Shown here piece after piece: positions 7,181 to 9,971 of a DNA stretch of 9,971 nt. Position numbers and translations under genes: made by a program. Below the pieces are notes generated by a model, which was given only the letters and a program-made list of their open reading frames with translations, was not told where the DNA came from and did not search any database. Source of the DNA: Deltaproteobacteria bacterium (GTDB taxonomy: Bacteria; UBA10199; JACPAL01; JACOUP01); contig JAUSKE010000048.1 of NCBI GenBank assembly GCA_030649435.1, positions 1-9,971 of the forward strand, read 5' to 3'. Each line of letters opens with the position of its first letter. The stretch's first letter is position 1.

Positions 7181-7232
7181 GTAGGGGCGGCCCTGTGTGG
7201 CCGCCCGGGCAACCACATGGGGTTGCCCCTAC
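7181..7232. repeat. REPIN-like element: two inverted REP units
   Basis: This 52-base element consists of two 26-base units in inverted orientation, heads outward. Each is a GTAG tetranucleotide, then an 8-bp perfect stem with a 6-base loop. Plus-strand unit: GTAG at 7181-7184, stem GGGCGGCC (7185-7192) with GGCCGCCC (7199-7206). Minus-strand unit: its GTAG occupies 7229-7232, and its stem appears on the plus strand as GGGCAACC (7207-7214) with GGTTGCCC (7221-7228). The units match at 20 of 26 positions. All differences are transitions, and the stem changes are paired (GG:CC against AA:TT). GTAG plus a hairpin is the known plan of REP sequences moved by RAYT (TnpA-REP) transposases; no transposase is in this window. 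It fills the gap between the cyclophilin stop and the hisI ATG. Confidence 0.85.
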
Positions 7233-7233
7233 G

Positions 7234-7812
7234 TCATTTTTCAAGGATCTCAATCGATTGAATCTTGTCGCCGACCGCGATCTTTTTCACGATATCCATC
7301 CCGGAGAGCGTCTGTCCGAAAACGGTGTACTGGTTGTCGAGAAACGGGGTTGCGGCGAGGGTGATGTAAAACTGACTTCCGGATGATTCCCGTTTCGGGT
7401 TAACCTGATCACCGGTGCGGGCCCAGGCGACGGCTCCTTCGACATGTTTGTGGGGATTCCCTTCAATCTCCGCCTTGACCGTGTAGCCCGGTCCTCCGCT
7501 ACCATTTCCTTGTGGGTCCCCCCCTTGAACGACAAAGTTTGGGACGACGCGATGAAAGGTAAGGCCGTTATAAAAACCCCCCTTGGTGAGTTGGATAAAA
7601 TTCGTGACCGAAAGAGGGGCCTCTTTGGCAAAGAGTTGGATCTTGATATTTCCCTTCGCGGTATGGATCACCGCCTCGTACTTTTTAGTGGCGTCAACGG
7701 TCGCTTTTGTCGGCGCCGAAAACTTTTTGGCCTGGGCGTCACTCATTGGGATTCCCCTTTCTGTGGCAAGAAACGCAAACGAAAGAAAAACGGCTAAAAT
7801 AATTTTTTTCAT
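7234..7812 (-). CDS. Exported cyclophilin-type peptidyl-prolyl cis-trans isomerase
   Basis: The frame could open at 7884, but the ATG at 7812 begins a clear export signal (MKKIILAVFLSFAFLA), so I chose it: 192 residues. Cleavage may follow AQA near residue 28, placing the enzyme in the periplasm; a Met at 23 could alternatively start a cytosolic form. The cyclophilin core runs from about residue 45 to the end: YEAVIHTAKGNIKIQLF, the catalytic FHRVVPNFVVQGGDP with Arg 88 and Gln 96, GSQFYI at 145-150, and FLDNQYTVFGQ. The position of human CypA Trp121 is Phe here, common in bacterial forms. It isomerises prolyl bonds in exported proteins. AAGGAG is present but about 21 bases before the ATG, too far for a normal ribosome site. 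First gene of the group leading to hisI and the HIT gene, separated from hisI by the REPIN. Confidence 0.94.
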   Translation of the reverse strand: MKKIILAVFLSFAFLATERGIPMSDAQAKKFSAPTKATVDATKKYEAVIHTAKGNIKIQLFAKEAPLSVTNFIQLTKGGFYNGLTFHRVVPNFVVQGGDPQGNGSGGPGYTVKAEIEGNPHKHVEGAVAWARTGDQVNPKRESSGSQFYITLAATPFLDNQYTVFGQTLSGMDIVKKIAVGDKIQSIEILEK

Positions 7813-7875
7813 GCCGTTTTGTCTAACCGAATTCTCCTTGAAAGTCCATCCCTTTGTGATAGATGAGGGGTCCCT
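7813..7875. promoter_or_regulatory. Divergent intergenic spacer, cyclophilin / ornithine cyclodeaminase
   Basis: This 63-base spacer separates divergently read genes and should hold promoters for both. A TTGAAA at 7838-7843 is a possible plus-strand -35, but the best -10-like string (GATAGA at 7858-7863) is only 14 bases away, so the pair is unconvincing. GAGGGG at 7865-7870 is a good ribosome site for the ATG at 7876. No strong dyad is visible. Confidence 0.4.
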
Positions 7876-9105
7876 ATGGAACAAGAAATCATTTTAGATG
7901 GGCATCTCCTTGATTCGCTCACCCTCCCGAAGGTGATGGATCTAGTCTTGGAGGAGGGGGGGAACTGCGAGATCCTGGAGGTCAAAATCGGGACGAAGAA
8001 GACCGATCTTTCGCATGCCCGGCTCCTGCTGGAGGCGGCGACGACTGCGCAGATGAACCGGATTTTACAAAAACTTCGGATCAGCGGGGCGATTTCAGTC
8101 CTCCCCGAAGAGGCGAAGCTGGTTCGGGCCCCCAAAAATGGGGTTTTCCCCGAGGGATTTTACTCCACCACCAATCTTGAAACGGAAGTTTATTTTAAGG
8201 GGCGTTGGGTTCGGGTCAAACGGATCGAAATGGATTGCGGGGTGGTGATCGATCGTCGCGAGAGAAAGGCGCTCTGCCTGCCGATGAATTCGATCCGCAA
8301 GGGGGATTGGATAGTGGTCGGGAGTCGCGGGGTGAAGGTGATCCCACTCATGCGTGAGAGGGGACCAGCCCGCGAGATTTTTCAGTTTATGGGCTCCGGT
8401 GTTTCTTCCGAAAAACCGAAGGGGCGGATCATTGCCCAGATCGCGGACGAAATGCGACAGGCCCACCGCAAGGGGAAGAAGATCCTTTTCGTTGTCGGCC
8501 CGGCAGTGGTGCATACCGGGGCGAATATTTTTCTCGAAAAGATTATCCGCGCCGGTTATGCCGACGTTCTTTTTTCCGGAAACGGTTTTGCGACGCACGA
8601 CATCGAACGACAACTCTACGGCACTTCTTTGGGTGTTTATCTCGAAAAAGGGGAATCGGCGGAACATGGCCATGACCACCATGTTCGGGCGATCAATAGG
8701 ATCCGGATGGCGGGGGGGATTGCCGCCGCCGTCCGAAAAGGGATCTTGAAAAAAGGGGTGATGGCCGCCTGCATCCAGCACAGGGTAAAATTTGTTTTGG
8801 GCGGTTCGGTCCGTGACGATGGGCCACTCCCTGAGGTGATTCGCGACACGCAAGTGGCCCAACAGGCGATGCGCGACCTGATCCCCGGTGTTGGGATTTC
8901 AATCATGGTCGCCTCCGGCCTTCATGCCATCGCTACGGGAAATATTTTGCCGGCCTCGGTTAAAACAGTCTTTGTCGACATCAATCCGGCGATGGCGACG
9001 AAGCTCTCCGATCGCGGCACCTTTCAGTCGGTCTCGCTCGTCACCGATTCCGAACCCTTTTTGCGTGAACTCTGCCGGAATCTTGTGCCCTCCGGAAAGG
9101 TCTAA
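7876..9105 (+). CDS. TIGR00300 / LOR-SDH family protein, probable NAD-dependent ornithine cyclodeaminase
   Basis: The 409-residue product belongs to the family named TIGR00300 (LOR/SDH region, related to saccharopine dehydrogenase N-terminal domains). Relatives in archaea and the C-terminal part of cyanobacterial AgrE have been reported as ornithine cyclodeaminases (ornithine to proline plus ammonia), a family distinct from the classical mu-crystallin-like enzyme. Residues 1-100 are the family N-terminal domain and about 100-170 a beta-rich linker. The C-terminal dinucleotide-binding and catalytic part shows GPAVVHTGA (208-216), GNGFATHDIE (235-244), YGTSLG (248-253), GHDHH (265-269), GGSVRDDGPLPE (309-320) and DINP (368-371). 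GAGGGG lies 5 bases before the ATG. The stop is 3 bases before the arginine dihydrolase gene, so the pair should be co-transcribed, with that gene supplying ornithine. Family membership is firm; the activity is inferred from homologues and neighbour, and many databases would say only hypothetical. Confidence 0.85.
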   Translation: MEQEIILDGHLLDSLTLPKVMDLVLEEGGNCEILEVKIGTKKTDLSHARLLLEAATTAQMNRILQKLRISGAISVLPEEAKLVRAPKNGVFPEGFYSTTNLETEVYFKGRWVRVKRIEMDCGVVIDRRERKALCLPMNSIRKGDWIVVGSRGVKVIPLMRERGPAREIFQFMGSGVSSEKPKGRIIAQIADEMRQAHRKGKKILFVVGPAVVHTGANIFLEKIIRAGYADVLFSGNGFATHDIERQLYGTSLGVYLEKGESAEHGHDHHVRAINRIRMAGGIAAAVRKGILKKGVMAACIQHRVKFVLGGSVRDDGPLPEVIRDTQVAQQAMRDLIPGVGISIMVASGLHAIATGNILPASVKTVFVDINPAMATKLSDRGTFQSVSLVTDSEPFLRELCRNLVPSGKV

Positions 9106-9108
9106 ACC

Positions 9109-9900
9109 ATGGCCTCCCTCCTTGTTTGTCCTCCCGATTATTTTACGGTCGCCTACGAGATTAATCCCTGGATGCATTTGCAAAAAAAGGTTCGGCAGGG
9201 GAAGGCGGCGATTCAGTGGAAGGCGTTGGAAGAGATCTATCGCAAGCTTCGAGTGACGCTCAAGGTGGTCCGGCCGGTGAAAGGGTTGCCGGATATGGTT
9301 TTTACCGCGAACGCCGGTCTCGTGAAGGGAAAGATTTTTATCCCAAGCCGGTTTCGTCACAAGGAACGGCAGGGGGAAGAAAAATATTTTATCCAGTGGT
9401 TCAAACGGAACGGCTATACCGTTAAACTGTTACCGGAGGGATCGGTGTTTGAAGGGGCAGGGGATGCCCTCTTTTTGGATGACACGCTCTTTGCCGGTTA
9501 CCATTTTCGTTCCGACATCCATTCGCATCGTGAGGTGGCAAAGATTTTGCCGAAGGTTCCGGTCTTGTCTCTGGAACTGGTCGATCGCCGTTTTTATCAT
9601 TTAGACACCTGCTTTTGCCCGTTAGGCGATGGGGCTGCCTTTTACTACCCCGGCGCCTTCGATAGTTATGCCCGAAAGGTTTTGAAGGAAAATGTCAAAG
9701 ACTTGATTGAGGTGGCGGAAAATGAGGCGATCCGTTTTGCTTGCAACGCGGTGGTGGTCGGCAAGCAGGTCGTGATGAACTCTGGTTGCCCCAAGATCAC
9801 CCGCGACCTCGCCAAACGGGGGTACACCGTTCATCCCAGCGATACCTCAGAATTTATGAAGGCCGGCGGCTCCGCTAAGTGCCTGACGATAAGGTTGTAG
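9109..9900 (+). CDS. argZ: ArgZ-type arginine dihydrolase (guanidine-modifying superfamily)
   Basis: The 263-residue protein closely resembles the N-terminal domain of cyanobacterial ArgZ/AgrE, which converts arginine to ornithine, CO2 and two ammonia; as a stand-alone protein it ends right after the catalytic Cys region. Seen: INPWM with Asn 19, DMVFTANAG with Asn 68, HKERQGEE (84-91), FEGAGDALF (114-122), FYHLDTCFCPL with His 164 and Asp 166, FACNAV (210-215), and the C-terminal AGGSAKCLT with nucleophile Cys 258. Asn 19 and Asn 68 match the pair (Asn22/Asn71) reported, as I recall, in Synechocystis ArgZ, which favours dihydrolase over arginine deiminase or dimethylarginine hydrolase. Many pipelines will nonetheless name it amidinotransferase or dimethylargininase. 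The ATG follows the upstream stop by 3 bases, with GGAAAGG 8 bases before it inside the previous gene, indicating one operon. Cytoplasmic; no signal peptide. Confidence 0.9.
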   Translation: MASLLVCPPDYFTVAYEINPWMHLQKKVRQGKAAIQWKALEEIYRKLRVTLKVVRPVKGLPDMVFTANAGLVKGKIFIPSRFRHKERQGEEKYFIQWFKRNGYTVKLLPEGSVFEGAGDALFLDDTLFAGYHFRSDIHSHREVAKILPKVPVLSLELVDRRFYHLDTCFCPLGDGAAFYYPGAFDSYARKVLKENVKDLIEVAENEAIRFACNAVVVGKQVVMNSGCPKITRDLAKRGYTVHPSDTSEFMKAGGSAKCLTIRL

Positions 9901-9953
9901 GTCCCGTTATTTCTGCTTGCCAGCCGGTTCGGTAAGGGCTAGGGGTTAGGCCT
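9901..9953. other. Spacer after argZ; no clear terminator
   Basis: I see no hairpin followed by a T-run after the argZ stop. GTCCCG at 9901-9906 can pair with CGGGAC at 9965-9970, and TTGCCA (9917-9922) partly with TGGCA (9955-9959), so a long-range fold is possible, but the interior pairs poorly. AGGGG at 9941-9945 is a plausible ribosome site for the ATG at 9954. Confidence 0.3.
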
Positions 9954-9971
9954 ATGGCAGATGGCGGGACA
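9954..9971 (+). CDS. Possible start of a further gene, cut by the window edge
   Basis: An ATG at 9954 is preceded by AGGGG with an 8-base gap and reads M-A-D-G-G-T to the end of the window. It follows argZ by 53 bases on the same strand, so it could be a third gene of that operon. Six codons are not enough to name a product, and the frame may close soon after the window. Confidence 0.3.

Noticed and set aside
7181..7232. Double hairpin as a terminator between cyclophilin and hisI
   Set aside because: Neither stem is followed by a T-run on the minus strand, and the GTAG heads and inverted unit plan fit a REPIN better.
7813..7884. Upstream extension of the cyclophilin to 7884 (24 extra residues)
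   Set aside because: The extension would bury the signal peptide, lacks a ribosome site and would overlap the start of the divergent gene at 7876.
8095..8862. 255-codon minus-strand open frame
   Set aside because: It is fully antisense to the TIGR00300 gene, is rich in His/Pro/Arg as expected from a shadow frame, and matches no family.
9941..9953. GTTAGGC resembling an integron attC core
   Set aside because: No matching inverse core (RYYYAAC) at suitable distance and no integrase or cassette structure is present.

Overview
The window is a dense, moderately GC-rich bacterial chromosomal segment with no rRNA, tRNA, CRISPR array, insertion sequence or phage gene. The exported parvulin and SurA-like proteins (one with a lipobox) indicate a cell with an envelope outside the inner membrane. 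The minus-strand order mfd - parvulin - SurA-like - pdxA resembles Geobacter and other Deltaproteobacteria, so a Deltaproteobacteria/Desulfobacterota-like organism, possibly an uncultured lineage, is my best guess. That placement is an inference from protein character and gene order.

Layout. (1) Bases 1-5311, minus strand: one tight operon, mfd (transcription-repair coupling factor), a lipoprotein parvulin isomerase, a parvulin-less SurA-like periplasmic chaperone, and pdxA (vitamin B6 synthesis, cut by the window edge). All junctions overlap by 4-7 bases. (2) Bases 5310-6458, plus strand: an unrecognised 382-residue protein with one C-terminal membrane helix. Its start codon shares the tetramer CATG with the mfd start, and its stop codon shares TTAA with the HIT-family gene stop. 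(3) Bases 6455-7812, minus strand: an exported cyclophilin, then hisI (histidine synthesis), then a HIT-family nucleotide hydrolase. Between cyclophilin and hisI lies a 52-base REPIN-like element: two inverted 26-base units, each a GTAG tetranucleotide followed by an 8-bp hairpin. (4) Bases 7876-9900, plus strand: a two-gene operon for a TIGR00300/LOR-SDH-type ornithine cyclodeaminase candidate and an ArgZ-type arginine dihydrolase. (5) Bases 9901-9971: a short tail that may hold the start of another gene.

The most interesting system is region 4. In cyanobacteria these two activities are fused in one polypeptide (AgrE/ArgZ), with the dihydrolase first. Here they are separate adjacent genes in the opposite order, predicted to take arginine to ornithine and then to proline while releasing ammonia. 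Second is the REPIN, which ends one base before the annotated hisI ATG and itself carries an in-frame ATG with a good Shine-Dalgarno sequence. Third is the membrane-anchored orphan protein packed without spare bases between mfd and the HIT gene.
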